Below, in pieces: positions 1 to 8,619 of a stretch of DNA of 64,000 nucleotides. The notes below the pieces were generated by a model that was given only the letters and a program-made list of their open reading frames with translations, ran no database searches and was not told the origin of the DNA. Every line of letters starts with the position of its first letter. Within the stretch, counting starts at the first letter, position 1. The position numbers and the translations under genes are program-made. Source of the stretch: an uncultured Spirochaetales bacterium (GTDB taxonomy: Bacteria; Spirochaetota; Spirochaetia; Sphaerochaetales; Sphaerochaetaceae); assembly GCA_949282255.1 (NCBI GenBank), contig CASDPA010000001.1, forward strand, positions 1-64,000, written 5' to 3'.

Positions 1-2
1 GC

Positions 3-70
3 ACTGAAACAAGTACAAGTAAACCCTCCAATCAATTTAATTACAAAGAATTATGAGAATTGAAGGGTGT
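3..70. repeat. Motif CTGAAACAAGTACAA with imperfect inverted repeat
   Basis: A 15-base motif (4-18) recurs at 17524-17538 with one mismatch and in the same orientation. In both places an inverted repeat whose arms contain AGGG/CCCT follows at once; here the arms are around 23-36 and 58-69 and are imperfect. The copy lies just past the broken 3' end of the DpnII-like fragment. It could be the end of a small mobile element or a scar; no transposase is visible. Confidence 0.4.
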
Positions 71-400
71 TCATGCTACAGCTTGCGCGAGATTTTGGGA
101 TAGAAAGCTAACTTTGTCAAACCGATATAAATATCCACCATTATCATCCTGACAATATATTTCATCCATCCTTACAGCCAATAATAAAGGAATGCATTTT
201 ATAACTTCGGGATATTTTTTTATTAATGAAATAAAATCAGTCTTAACATTTTTTGAACCTACAAGAGAATTCAAAATATTCAATTCAATTTTAACTTTTT
301 CAATATTGTCATATACCTTTTCAAAACAGATATAATATCCGTAATCAGCTATACTATCCCTAAAACCTTCCATCCATTTATTAAAATCTCTTTTTCCCAT
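71..400 (-). pseudogene. N-terminal fragment of a DpnII/MboI-type restriction endonuclease
   Basis: This 109-residue product matches, from memory, the N-terminal part of DpnII, the GATC-cutting type II enzyme: an N-terminal FNKWM helix, then a core with VKIELNILNSLVGSKN, the FISLIKKYPEVIKCIPLLLAVR region and a YLYRFDK segment. Full-length members have close to 290 residues; here similarity stops at FDK and is followed by about 13 unrelated residues and a stop. The part expected to carry the PD-(D/E)XK catalytic residues is missing, so no activity is expected. The ATG at 400 is preferred over an in-frame GTG at 415. No Dam-type methylase is next to it within the window. The breakpoint lies beside the repeat at 3-70, suggesting decay of a transferred restriction system. 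Confidence 0.7.
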
Positions 401-682
401 AACTGCATTCTCCACATCCTCTGAATAAGCATGTTCAACACAAAAGCATTTGTCTGAATAACCAAAATATAACTTTAACTCTTTTCATCTTCAATTTATT
501 TAACTGGACTCCCTATAATAAAATGATACGGATAACAAGTTTTATATCAACAAATTATGAAAAAGGTTGAGTAATAAATTAGTTTGAACAAAGAAGAAAC
601 ATAGATATATTACAATCCTCAGTTTCTACTACTGTTGAACCTTATCACTTTTAAGTATAAAATCGCCAAACGAGGGTAATAT

Positions 683-1567
683 ATGGAAAACAACACTATT
701 TCTGAAAAGACAATCAAAATACTTACAGCTCTACAAAAAAATGAAGTGACGGAAGCGGAGATTTATAGGCGTATAGCCCGTTTTGTCAAAGACGAACATA
801 ATAAGAAGGTTCTTGAAAACATCGCGTCAGAAGAGGAAAAGCATGCAGTCATCTGGTCAAAATATACAGGAAAAACCATCAAACCAAACATGAGAAAAGT
901 AAGAAGATGGACTTTTCTCGCGCGCCTTTTAGGATTCACATTCGCCCTCAAGAAAATGGAGAGCGGAGAGGACAAGGCTACAAAGAACTATGATTTCCTT
1001 TCCTCCGAAGTACCCGAGGCCAAAGCCATCAGCGAGGATGAGGAGAGGCATGAAAACCAGCTTCTAGCAATGCTTGATGAGGAAAGGCTCCAGTATGTAG
1101 GATCCATGGTGCTGGGACTGTCGGATGCCCTTGTCGAGCTTTCAGGAACCTTGGCAGGACTCACATTTGCTCTGCAAAACACAAGGCTTATTGCACTATC
1201 AGGGCTTATCACGGGAATATCGGCGACACTCTCGATGGCTTCATCCGAATACCTTTCCGCAAAAAGCGACGGGGATGAGAACGCGAAAAAGAGTGCAACC
1301 TATACAGGGATAGCATACCTGTTCACTGTTGCAGCCATGGTGCTTCCATACCTGCTTCTCCCCTCTCATTCATTCCTTCTTGCCCTGATCATAATGCTAT
1401 CTGTTGTCGTCATAATAATAGCCGGCTTCAGCTACTATATTTCGGTTGCAAAGGAGCTGTCGTTCAAGAAAAGATTCTTTGAGATGGCGGGTATATCCCT
1501 ATCGGTTGCGGCAATCTCGTTCGTGATCGGAATACTGGTGAAACAATTTCTTGGGATAGACATCTGA
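683..1567 (+). CDS. Membrane-bound ferritin / VIT1-CCC1 iron transporter (MbfA-like)
   Basis: A two-domain protein of 294 residues. Residues about 1-130 form a ferritin-like (rubrerythrin-type) four-helix domain with metal-ligand motifs such as EAEIYRRIA, EEEKHA and DEERHENQL. Residues about 138-292 form a VIT1/CCC1 membrane domain with around five helices and the typical segment GLSDALVELSGTLAGL. In the family this fusion senses or oxidises ferrous iron and exports it across the inner membrane, protecting against iron and peroxide stress. A GAGG sequence sits about 7 bases before the ATG. TTGAAC (635-640) and TATAAA (656-661) may be a promoter, though the 15-base spacing is short. A strong terminator follows, so the gene is probably monocistronic. 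Iron control is likely but no Fur box was identified. Confidence 0.85.
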   Translation: MENNTISEKTIKILTALQKNEVTEAEIYRRIARFVKDEHNKKVLENIASEEEKHAVIWSKYTGKTIKPNMRKVRRWTFLARLLGFTFALKKMESGEDKATKNYDFLSSEVPEAKAISEDEERHENQLLAMLDEERLQYVGSMVLGLSDALVELSGTLAGLTFALQNTRLIALSGLITGISATLSMASSEYLSAKSDGDENAKKSATYTGIAYLFTVAAMVLPYLLLPSHSFLLALIIMLSVVVIIIAGFSYYISVAKELSFKKRFFEMAGISLSVAAISFVIGILVKQFLGIDI

Positions 1568-1572
1568 AAAAA

Positions 1573-1600
1573 GGAGGAAGGCGCGACCTTCCTCTTTTTT
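1573..1600 (+). terminator. Intrinsic terminator of the ferritin-VIT gene
   Basis: GAGGAAGG (1574-1581) pairs with CCTTCCTC (1587-1594) around a five-base loop and a run of six T follows. It begins a few bases after the stop codon. The convergent gene ending at 1620 could use it only weakly. Confidence 0.85.
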
Positions 1601-1619
1601 AATCAACGGATAATGTATT

Positions 1620-2252
1620 TCAGAATGAATACGATACCCCGGTTCTGATGGTATGCATGAACGACAATCCTTCGCCGCTGTTGAAAGCGAAACTGTCATC
1701 CGTATAAGAAAAGGCGTTCCATCCCATCAAAAGATCGATATACCAACCGAAATGTTCTGCAACATCCAGCTGGTACCTCATGCCTCCGAGGAGGGAAAGC
1801 TCGCCGAAAAGCCCGCTTGGTTTGAAAATCCCCATGCTTCCGATTCCTCCTCCAAGAAGGAAATCACCCTTTTCTCCTCCGTTGAGCCGCCAATAGAACA
1901 TAGTATCCATAAACGGAGCGGGAGCGGCGGTATCCTCGGCAAAAGCGATGGCGCAGCCTGCTGTAGTGCTCAGAGAAAAGCTGTCGGTTATTTCCAAATA
2001 GACATCGACACCTATCGGCATCGTGTTCTCATTTATGACATCGACATCAGGAATAGCTTGTCCAAAGGTAAACGCAGCACCAAATGCGGCCGCAAGGGCT
2101 TTGCCTACTGCGGAAAAAATTGATTCATGAATACCGCTGTAGCCTGTTGCGACTCCAATATAAGTCTTATTCTCACTGGTCTTATGTGTTGCGGCCGATA
2201 CCGGGCAAAGGAAAACAACTACAACCAACAAGAACACCATACCCTTTTTCAT
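1620..2252 (-). CDS. Signal-peptide protein, probable outer-membrane beta-barrel
   Basis: About 210 residues beginning MKKGMVFLLVVVVF, a typical signal peptide likely cleaved after VSA. The rest is rich in glycine and aromatic residues in alternating polar/apolar strands and ends in Phe (VSYSF), the usual C-terminal signature of outer-membrane barrels. The start at 2252 is chosen because GGAGG lies seven bases ahead; the in-frame ATG at 2264 overlaps that ribosome binding site. No enzymatic family is recognised. A second protein of similar build lies at 62432-63427. Function unknown; spirochaete-type surface protein is the best guess. Confidence 0.65.
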   Translation of the reverse strand: MKKGMVFLLVVVVFLCPVSAATHKTSENKTYIGVATGYSGIHESIFSAVGKALAAAFGAAFTFGQAIPDVDVINENTMPIGVDVYLEITDSFSLSTTAGCAIAFAEDTAAPAPFMDTMFYWRLNGGEKGDFLLGGGIGSMGIFKPSGLFGELSLLGGMRYQLDVAEHFGWYIDLLMGWNAFSYTDDSFAFNSGEGLSFMHTIRTGVSYSF

Positions 2253-2368
2253 ATCAACCTCCACTACTCCATTTTATCATGTAAAAGCATGCATATAATG
2301 AAATTCCGGAAAAAATATTTTTTCATACTCCCTGATTGTCAGGATTATCTTACCGCATAAGGGATTAC

Positions 2369-2490
2369 TTGGATTAAAGCAACATGAATGCAACATAATC
2401 AAATAAAAAACTACAAGATGCAACATAAAACCATGTTGAACAATAATCTTCTTTCCGCTATGTTGTATTTATTATTTTTTCTTGCAACAC
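2369..2490 (+). promoter_or_regulatory. Leader of the purine operon with repeated GCAACAT heptamers
   Basis: GCAACAT occurs at 2379-2385, 2390-2396 and 2420-2426, and its complement core ATGTTG at 2433-2438 and 2460-2465. The first two copies are 11 bases apart, one helical turn, and the third is 30 bases on. TTGGAT (2369-2374) and CATAAT (2394-2399) could be promoter boxes (spacing 19), placing two copies inside the promoter. The third copy and the first inverted one can also form a small hairpin. This looks like an operator array, or a structured leader, for control of the pur genes. No purine riboswitch consensus was found. Confidence 0.45.
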
Positions 2491-2504
2491 AACAAGGAGT
2501 ATCA

Positions 2505-2999
2505 ATGAAAAAGGTTGCCGTAATAATGGGAAGCGCATCAGATCTTCCCATAGCAGAGAAAGCCATCGAGCAGCTCGAATCCTTGAACGTACCATATGAA
2601 GTGCATGTATTCAGTGCGCACAGAACACCTTCCGAGGCCATGGGCTTTGCAAGCAAAGCGGACGATAACGGTATTGCAGCCATAATAGCGGTTGCAGGAA
2701 AGGCCGCACATCTTGCGGGGGTGCTCGCATCACATACCTCGGTTCCAGTAATTGGTATTCCGGCTCAAGGAAGCGACCTGGGAGGAATGGACGCGCTTTT
2801 GTCCACAGTCCAGATGCCACCGGGGATCCCTGTTGCCACAATGGCTATAAACGGAGGAAAGAACGCAGCTATTTTTGCAGCCCAGATCCTCTCGCTGTCC
2901 GAGCCAGGATTAAAGGAAAAACTTAAAACATTAAGGTCCGACATGACAAAAAATGTATTGGAGTCTAATAAGGCCATCGAGGAGAAATACAACAAATGA
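2505..2999 (+). CDS. purE: PurE, 5-aminoimidazole ribonucleotide carboxylase/mutase
   Basis: Makes carboxyaminoimidazole ribonucleotide (CAIR) in de novo purine synthesis. The 164 residues hold the family motifs: [12 protein letters not shown] near the N-terminus, SAHRTPSEA, a glycine/alanine stretch with AGKAAHLAG, and [18 protein letters not shown]. The ATG at 2505 follows AAGGAG by six bases; an upstream in-frame reading from 2388 would add about 39 low-complexity residues and is not accepted. The usual class I AGGAAHLPG is AGKAAHLAG here. No purK is present, so whether the substrate is N5-CAIR (class I) or AIR plus CO2 (class II-like) cannot be settled from this window. First gene of the operon, overlapping purC by four bases. 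Confidence 0.9.
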   Translation: MKKVAVIMGSASDLPIAEKAIEQLESLNVPYEVHVFSAHRTPSEAMGFASKADDNGIAAIIAVAGKAAHLAGVLASHTSVPVIGIPAQGSDLGGMDALLSTVQMPPGIPVATMAINGGKNAAIFAAQILSLSEPGLKEKLKTLRSDMTKNVLESNKAIEEKYNK

Positions 3000-3715
3000 C
3001 CAAAGGCGCACAGCTTTACGAGGGCAAGGCCAAAAAGGTTTATGCCACGGAGGATCCGGAAGTCTGCATAGTTTCCTACAAGGATGATGCGACTGCTTTC
3101 AACGGCCTGAAAAAAGGCACCATCAGAGGAAAGGGTGCGATAAACAACAAGCTCACAAACTACCTGATGAAGAAGCTTGAAGCGGAAGCGGGTATTCCAA
3201 CCCACTACATAAACGAGCTTTCAGAAACCGATACGGAAGTGAAAAAAGTTAAGATAATTCCGCTTGAGGTGATTGTGCGCAACGTGATTGCAGGATCCCT
3301 TTCAAAAAGGCTTGGAGAACCGGAAGGAACAGAATTGGGATGTCCTGTGCTTGAATTCTGCTACAAGGATGACGAGCTCGGCGATCCGATGGTCAACGAT
3401 TATCATATCCTTGCAATGGGATGGGCGACAGAGGAAGAGCTTGATGCTATCAAGGACTATGCACTCAGAATCAATACATACCTAATGAATTTCTTCAAAG
3501 GCATAGGAATCGATTTGATCGACTTCAAGCTCGAATTCGGAAAGACAGCTGATGGGACAATAGTGCTCGCCGATGAGATCAGCCCGGATACCTGTCGTTT
3601 CTGGGACTCGAAAACCCACGAAAAACTCGACAAGGACCGCTTCAGAAGGAACCTCGGGGATGTCGAGGGTGCTTACAAGGAAATGCTCAAGAGGGTGTTC
3701 GGAGAAGAGAGATGA
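2996..3715 (+). CDS. purC: SAICAR synthase
   Basis: Phosphoribosylaminoimidazole-succinocarboxamide synthase joins aspartate to CAIR with ATP. The product (239 residues) has the normal length and motifs: [12 protein letters not shown] at the N-terminus (nucleotide-binding loop), [30 protein letters not shown] and the late [12 protein letters not shown]. Its ATG overlaps the purE stop (ATGA) and its own stop overlaps purF in the same way, implying translational coupling along the operon. No purB, needed for the next step, is in this window. Confidence 0.95.
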   Translation: MTKGAQLYEGKAKKVYATEDPEVCIVSYKDDATAFNGLKKGTIRGKGAINNKLTNYLMKKLEAEAGIPTHYINELSETDTEVKKVKIIPLEVIVRNVIAGSLSKRLGEPEGTELGCPVLEFCYKDDELGDPMVNDYHILAMGWATEEELDAIKDYALRINTYLMNFFKGIGIDLIDFKLEFGKTADGTIVLADEISPDTCRFWDSKTHEKLDKDRFRRNLGDVEGAYKEMLKRVFGEER

Positions 3716-5157
3716 CAGGAAGTCTCCACGAAGAATGCGGCGTATTCGGCGTCGCACTCAACAACAAATGCGATGTGGCTCATCTTGCATATTACGGACT
3801 CTATGCCCTTCAGCACAGGGGTCAGGAGGGGGCTGGAATCGCAGTATGCGACGACGGCGTGATTTCCTGTCACAAGGACGTGGGACTTGTGAACGATGTG
3901 TTTTCCGCACATACACTTTCTTCCCTACCGCATGGCAAGATGGCCATCGGGCATGTCAGATACAGCACCACAGGAAAGGATCCGCGCACCAATGTCCAGC
4001 CCTTGGTGATCAACCACCTCAAAGGAAGGATGGCGATTGCGCACAACGGCAACCTCACGAACGATGCGGTGCTCAGAAGAAGCCTGGAGATGAACGGCTC
4101 CATCTTCCACACCACAAGCGACACGGAAGTGATCGCATACACGGTTACGAAGCACCGCCTGAAGGAAAGCTCCCTGGAATCCGCAGTCTCAAAGACGATG
4201 GACGAGATCAAGGGAGCTTTTTCATTGCTGATAATGTCCCCGCAAAAGCTTATTGCGGCACGCGATCCATGGGGCTTCCGCCCTCTCTCGCTTGCGTCTT
4301 TCAATGACGGGTATGTAATCAGCAGCGAAACCTGCGCATTCGATTCGATCGGCGCCAAATTCATACGCGATATAGAACCTGGGGAGATAATCACCATCAA
4401 GGATGGAAAGATATCAAGCGACAGGAGCCATTGCGGCAAGGAAAAACGAAGCCTCTGCGTATTCGAATTCATATATTTCGCCCGCCCAGATTCGATTATA
4501 GAAGGAGAAAGCGTGCAGATTGCCCGCCAGAGGGCGGGTGTGTTTTTGGCACTTGAGCATCCGGCACAGGCCGATGTCGTAATCGGAGTGCCCGACTCTG
4601 GAATCGATGCGGCGCTCGGATATGCAAAACAGTCCGGCATCCCCTACGGAGTCGGACTGATCAAGAACAAATATATTGGAAGGACATTCATACAGCCGGA
4701 GCAGACGATGAGGGAAACCGGAGTTAGGATAAAACTCAATCCGGTATCATCCACCATCAAAGGCAAAAGAGTCATACTTATAGACGATTCGATCGTACGA
4801 GGCACGACAAGCATGAGGATTGTAAAGCTTTTGAGGGATGCAGGAGCAAAAGAGGTCCATTTCCGCTCAGCAGCTCCGAAGTTCCTCTATCCCTGCTATT
4901 TCGGAACCGATATCGACTCGTCAGAGAACCTTTTTGCATACAAGCATACCGACGAGGAGATGAAGAAGATATTGGATGTGGATTCGCTTGGATTCTTGTC
5001 TGTGGACAACGTCGTAAAACTAACGCAGAACCCTTCATTAGGCTTTTGCACGGCCTGTTTCTCATCGCTATATCCATGCAAACCCGAGAACGGACATGTT
5101 AAAGACAAATATCAGAACCCCATCAAGGAGAAGGATAATGACCAGCAGTTTCTCTGA
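3712..5157 (+). CDS. purF: Amidophosphoribosyltransferase (Fe-S type)
   Basis: Catalyses the first committed step, PRPP plus glutamine to phosphoribosylamine. Of 481 residues, the first eight form a short propeptide and Cys9 (CGVFG) is the glutaminase nucleophile after processing. The phosphoribosyltransferase half carries [13 protein letters not shown], the PRPP loop. Cysteines 249, 395, 446 and 449 (C-x2-C near the end) are at places that match the four ligands of the 4Fe-4S cluster of Bacillus subtilis PurF, so this is the oxygen-labile type, which fits an anaerobe. Overlaps purC by four bases and purM by about 20. Confidence 0.95.
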   Translation: MTGSLHEECGVFGVALNNKCDVAHLAYYGLYALQHRGQEGAGIAVCDDGVISCHKDVGLVNDVFSAHTLSSLPHGKMAIGHVRYSTTGKDPRTNVQPLVINHLKGRMAIAHNGNLTNDAVLRRSLEMNGSIFHTTSDTEVIAYTVTKHRLKESSLESAVSKTMDEIKGAFSLLIMSPQKLIAARDPWGFRPLSLASFNDGYVISSETCAFDSIGAKFIRDIEPGEIITIKDGKISSDRSHCGKEKRSLCVFEFIYFARPDSIIEGESVQIARQRAGVFLALEHPAQADVVIGVPDSGIDAALGYAKQSGIPYGVGLIKNKYIGRTFIQPEQTMRETGVRIKLNPVSSTIKGKRVILIDDSIVRGTTSMRIVKLLRDAGAKEVHFRSAAPKFLYPCYFGTDIDSSENLFAYKHTDEEMKKILDVDSLGFLSVDNVVKLTQNPSLGFCTACFSSLYPCKPENGHVKDKYQNPIKEKDNDQQFL

Positions 5158-6169
5158 AAGCTATAAGGAAAGCGGTGTTGACATCACAGCAGGATACAAG
5201 GCTGTGGAGCTTATGAAGAAACATGTCGCACGCACAAGAACAAAGAACTCATGCGACGACATCGGAGGCTTCGGAGGTTGCACCGACATCTCCGGCGAAA
5301 GCGGGAACATTCTTGTAAGCGGCACTGACGGAGTCGGGACAAAGCTCAAGCTTGCCTTTCTTATGGACAAACACGACACGGTCGGGATCGATTGTGTGGC
5401 AATGTGCGTCAACGACATAATCTGCACAGGGGCAAAACCCCTGCTCTTTCTTGATTACATCGCTTGCGGCAAGAACAGGCCGGAAAAGATTGCATCGATA
5501 GTCAAAGGGGTCGCCGACGGCTGCGTCGAGGCAGGATGCGCGCTCGTAGGCGGCGAGACAGCGGAGATGCCTGGCTTTTATAAGGAGGAAGAATACGACC
5601 TTGCAGGTTTTTCCACAGGAATAGTTGAAAAGGAAAAGATGCTCGATAAGAGCAAGGTTGAAGATGGGGATATTCTTATCGCCCTTCCTTCAAGCGGCGT
5701 CCACTCGAACGGCTTTTCCCTCATAAGGAAGATATTTGATATAGACAACAATCCCAACGTGCTCTCATCCCCTGTCCCTGGAGAAGAAAAGACGCTTGGA
5801 GAACTGCTTCTTGCACCCACCAGAATCTATGTACGCCCTGTTCTTAAAGCATTAGAAGGCGTAAAAATCAAGAGCATCGCACATATCACAGGCGGCGGCT
5901 TTTATGAAAATATCCCGCGCGCCCTGCCCAATGGGCTCAGCGCCAAAATAGAAAAGGCTTCTGTAAGAATCCTTCCAATCTTCAAGCATATCATGAAAGA
6001 AGGCGGGATAACGGAACACGACATGTTCAATACATTCAACATGGGAATCGGAATGGTGCTTACAGTAAAAAAAGAGGATGAGAACAAAACGCTTAAGTTG
6101 CTTGAAAAAGAAGGTGCGTACAAGCTTGGAGAGGTCGTCGAATCAAACGAGGGTGTGATACTATGGTGA
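5138..6169 (+). CDS. purM: Phosphoribosylformylglycinamidine cyclo-ligase (AIR synthetase)
   Basis: Closes the imidazole ring, turning FGAM into AIR with ATP. The 343-residue product shows the PurM motifs: SYKESGVDITAGYKAVELMK, GGFGGCTDIS, SGTDGVGTKLKLA (nucleotide loop), VGGETAEMPGFY and SSGVHSNGFSLIRK. The ATG at 5138 lies behind AAGGAGAAGG; an in-frame ATG at 5096 has no such site and would overlap purF further. It overlaps the end of purF by 20 bases and purN by seven. Confidence 0.95.
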   Translation: MTSSFSESYKESGVDITAGYKAVELMKKHVARTRTKNSCDDIGGFGGCTDISGESGNILVSGTDGVGTKLKLAFLMDKHDTVGIDCVAMCVNDIICTGAKPLLFLDYIACGKNRPEKIASIVKGVADGCVEAGCALVGGETAEMPGFYKEEEYDLAGFSTGIVEKEKMLDKSKVEDGDILIALPSSGVHSNGFSLIRKIFDIDNNPNVLSSPVPGEEKTLGELLLAPTRIYVRPVLKALEGVKIKSIAHITGGGFYENIPRALPNGLSAKIEKASVRILPIFKHIMKEGGITEHDMFNTFNMGIGMVLTVKKEDENKTLKLLEKEGAYKLGEVVESNEGVILW

Positions 6170-6771
6170 ATGTCGCAGTCCTCGTATCAGGAGGAGGTAC
6201 CAACCTTGAAGCTGTTTTAAGGGCGGAAGAAAATGGTGATATCAAGAATGCGTCAGTCAGGCTTGTCGTTTCAGACCGTGAAGGCGCATACGCCCTGATA
6301 CGTGCAAAAGACCATGGAAGGAAAACTGTCCTGATAAACCGCAGGAAGCTTGGAGGAAAAGCCTTCGAGAAAGAGCTTCTGAAGATTCTAAAGGAAGAGA
6401 AAATCGAGCTTGTGGTGCTCGCAGGCTTTCTTTCAATCTTGTCAGAAGATGTGATAAACGCGTATCCGGACAGAATAATAAACGTACACCCCTCCCTGAT
6501 TCCATCCTTCTGTGGCAAGGGATACTACGGGCTGAAGGTGCACGAGGCTGCTCTTGAAAAAGGGGTCAAGGTCACCGGTGCCACGGTGCACCTTGTCAAC
6601 AGCATCCCCGATGGGGGACGGATACTGCTTCAGAAAGCAGTTTATGTAAAGGACGGCGATGATGCCGAGATGCTGCAAAAAAGGGTCATGGAGGAAGCCG
6701 AATGGGTTCTTCTTCCAAAAGCTCTGGAAATGATGGCCGAAATAATCGACAAGGAGAAGCATGATGCTTGA
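6163..6771 (+). CDS. purN: Phosphoribosylglycinamide formyltransferase
   Basis: Transfers a formyl group from 10-formyltetrahydrofolate to GAR. The 202-residue protein has the N-terminal VLVSGGGTNLEA loop that binds GAR, the catalytic Asn-His pair in INVHPSLIPSF and the catalytic Asp in NSIPDGGRILLQ. Length is normal. The ATG overlaps the last codons of purM, and the last codons overlap the PurO-like gene. The folate-dependent PurN rather than formate-dependent PurT is used. Confidence 0.95.
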   Translation: MVNVAVLVSGGGTNLEAVLRAEENGDIKNASVRLVVSDREGAYALIRAKDHGRKTVLINRRKLGGKAFEKELLKILKEEKIELVVLAGFLSILSEDVINAYPDRIINVHPSLIPSFCGKGYYGLKVHEAALEKGVKVTGATVHLVNSIPDGGRILLQKAVYVKDGDDAEMLQKRVMEEAEWVLLPKALEMMAEIIDKEKHDA

Positions 6772-7441
6772 TTTGAAAGAATATTTAAGGAACAACACCT
6801 ACCCCGGCAGGTTCATCCTCGCAGGGTGCACAAGAGACCATAAGGCTGTGCTCGCATATGCGATAATGGGCAGAAGCGGCAACAGCAGAAACCGCATATT
6901 CACACTTGAAGACGGGGTTCTTGAAACCAAGGCCGCAGACGAGAGCAAGCTTGAAGATCCGTCGCTGATAATCTACAAGGCAAAACTCGAAGAGGGACAT
7001 TTTACGATACTTACAAACGGTGATCATACGGAAACTGTAGAACAAGCGATAAAAGAAGATAAAAGCCTTGAAGAGGCTCTGGCAATAAGAGAGGCGGAAC
7101 CCGACAGCCCGAACTTCACACCGCGCATCGGAGTGGTTTATGACAATGAAAAGATGAGCTATACGCTTTTCATACTTAAAAAGGAAGAAGGAAAAGACGT
7201 GCGCCTTGCATATACCTACCCCGCAATATCGGGATACGCACATGCAATCCACACCTATAAGGAGAATGCATCACCGCTTCCGCCGTTTGAAGGGAACCCT
7301 TTGATGTTTGAAATACCGGATGATGCAGAAAGCCTCAAGAATCTTCTATGGACGTCGCTTAACGAGGAAAATAAGATATCCCTTTATGTAAAGGTCGGAG
7401 ACGACGAGATCATCGTGAACAAATACAAGGAGGAGGAATGA
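6761..7441 (+). CDS. PurO-like IMP cyclohydrolase
   Basis: A 226-residue protein of the archaeal PurO (IMP cyclohydrolase-like) family: the N-terminal YPGRFILAGCT and IMGRSGNSRNRIF segments are its hallmark, followed by a Ntn-type alpha/beta body with the motif NFTPRIGVVY. PurO closes FAICAR to IMP, the last step of the pathway, and is unrelated to the cyclohydrolase half of PurH. The next gene is a transformylase-only PurH, so this protein supplies the missing activity. The start may be the ATG at 6761 or the adjacent one at 6764; GGAG spacing favours the second. Annotated homologues outside archaea are mostly in Clostridia and some gut lineages. Confidence 0.85.
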   Translation: MMLDLKEYLRNNTYPGRFILAGCTRDHKAVLAYAIMGRSGNSRNRIFTLEDGVLETKAADESKLEDPSLIIYKAKLEEGHFTILTNGDHTETVEQAIKEDKSLEEALAIREAEPDSPNFTPRIGVVYDNEKMSYTLFILKKEEGKDVRLAYTYPAISGYAHAIHTYKENASPLPPFEGNPLMFEIPDDAESLKNLLWTSLNEENKISLYVKVGDDEIIVNKYKEEE

Positions 7442-8610
7442 TGGACATCCTTAATCTGAAATACGGCTGCAACCCGAACCAGAAACAGGCTTCAATTTCG
7501 AGACCGGACAAGCTTCCAGTGAGCATACTAAACGGAAAAGCGGGATATATAAACTTCCTCGATGCCTTGAACGGTTACCAGCTTGTCAGGGAGCTAAAGG
7601 AGGCTACCGGATCTGCCGCCGCCACATCCTTCAAACATGTCTCTCCTGCAGGAGCGGCAATCGCCGTACCACTATGCGAGAAAGAAAAGAAAATGTACTT
7701 CGTCACCGACAAGACAGAGCTCTCCGATCTTGCCACCGCCTACATAAGGGCCCGGGGCGCGGACAGGATGTCATCGTTCGGAGATTTCATCGCACTTTCG
7801 GATCCTTGTGACAGAGCGACTGCCAAGATAATCTCAAAGGAGGTATCTGACGGAGTGATTGCTCCCGGATACGATGAAGAGGCGCTCGAGATACTAAAGA
7901 AGAAGAGAAACGGGTCCTACTGCGTGATAAAAATCGATCCTGCATACAGGCCTGAAAAAGAGGAGATCAAAACCGTATACGGCATCTCCTTCCACCAGGA
8001 CCACAACGATTTCATCCCTTCGGATAAAACCTTTAAAAACATTGTCACAAAGAATAAGAATCTGACAGAGGATGCGAAAAGGGACCTCATTGTAGCGCTT
8101 GTAGCATTAAAGTATACCCAATCCAATTCAGTATGCTATTCCTACCGTGGGCAGACAATAGGAGTCGGGGCAGGACAGCAGTCGAGAATCCACTGCACCC
8201 GTCTTGCGGGAGGGAAAGCCGATCTTTGGAACCTGCGCCAAAGCGATAAGGTTCTGGATCTGCCGTTTAAGGAAAAGCTTTCAAGAAACGATAAGGACAA
8301 CTGCATAGAGCAATACCTTTCGGAAGACCCTGAAATAGATGTGCTTGAAAACTGGCAGGATTATTTCTCATCACGCCCCGAGCCCTTTACTAAGGAAGAA
8401 AAGAAAAAATACCTTGAGAGCATCAAAGGCATCTCTTTGGCATCCGATGCGTTCTTCCCATTCAGCGACAATATTGAAAGGGCTTTCAGATCCGGAGTCT
8501 CATTCATAAGCGAGCCGGGAGGCTCCCTCAGGGACGATCTTGTAATCGAGGCGGCAGACAGTCATGATATCGTGATGAGTTTTTCAGGCGTCCGCCTGTT
8601 CCACCACTAA
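7438..8610 (+). CDS. AICAR transformylase, stand-alone (PurH C-terminal domain only)
   Basis: Formylates AICAR with 10-formyltetrahydrofolate. All 390 residues correspond to the transformylase half of PurH: KYGCNPNQKQASI, the catalytic Lys-His pair in FKHVSPAGAAIAV, SSFGDFIALS, KYTQSNSV, GVGAGQQSRIHC and SDAFFPFSDNIERA, closing with GGSLRDD and SFSGVRLFHH. There is no N-terminal MGS-like cyclohydrolase domain. The ATG at 7438 overlaps the stop of the PurO-like gene after a GGAGG site; a second ATG follows at once at 7441. Together these two genes replace bifunctional PurH. Confidence 0.92.
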   Translation: MMDILNLKYGCNPNQKQASISRPDKLPVSILNGKAGYINFLDALNGYQLVRELKEATGSAAATSFKHVSPAGAAIAVPLCEKEKKMYFVTDKTELSDLATAYIRARGADRMSSFGDFIALSDPCDRATAKIISKEVSDGVIAPGYDEEALEILKKKRNGSYCVIKIDPAYRPEKEEIKTVYGISFHQDHNDFIPSDKTFKNIVTKNKNLTEDAKRDLIVALVALKYTQSNSVCYSYRGQTIGVGAGQQSRIHCTRLAGGKADLWNLRQSDKVLDLPFKEKLSRNDKDNCIEQYLSEDPEIDVLENWQDYFSSRPEPFTKEEKKKYLESIKGISLASDAFFPFSDNIERAFRSGVSFISEPGGSLRDDLVIEAADSHDIVMSFSGVRLFHH

Positions 8611-8619
8611 GGAGGAGCC

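Noticed and set aside
2388-2504. N-terminal extension of PurE
   Set aside because: It would translate the repeat-bearing leader; the ATG at 2505 has a ribosome binding site and gives the normal family length.
3573-4307. A 244-residue forward frame across the purC/purF junction
   Set aside because: Arg/Ser-rich alternate frame overlapping two enzymes with complete motifs.
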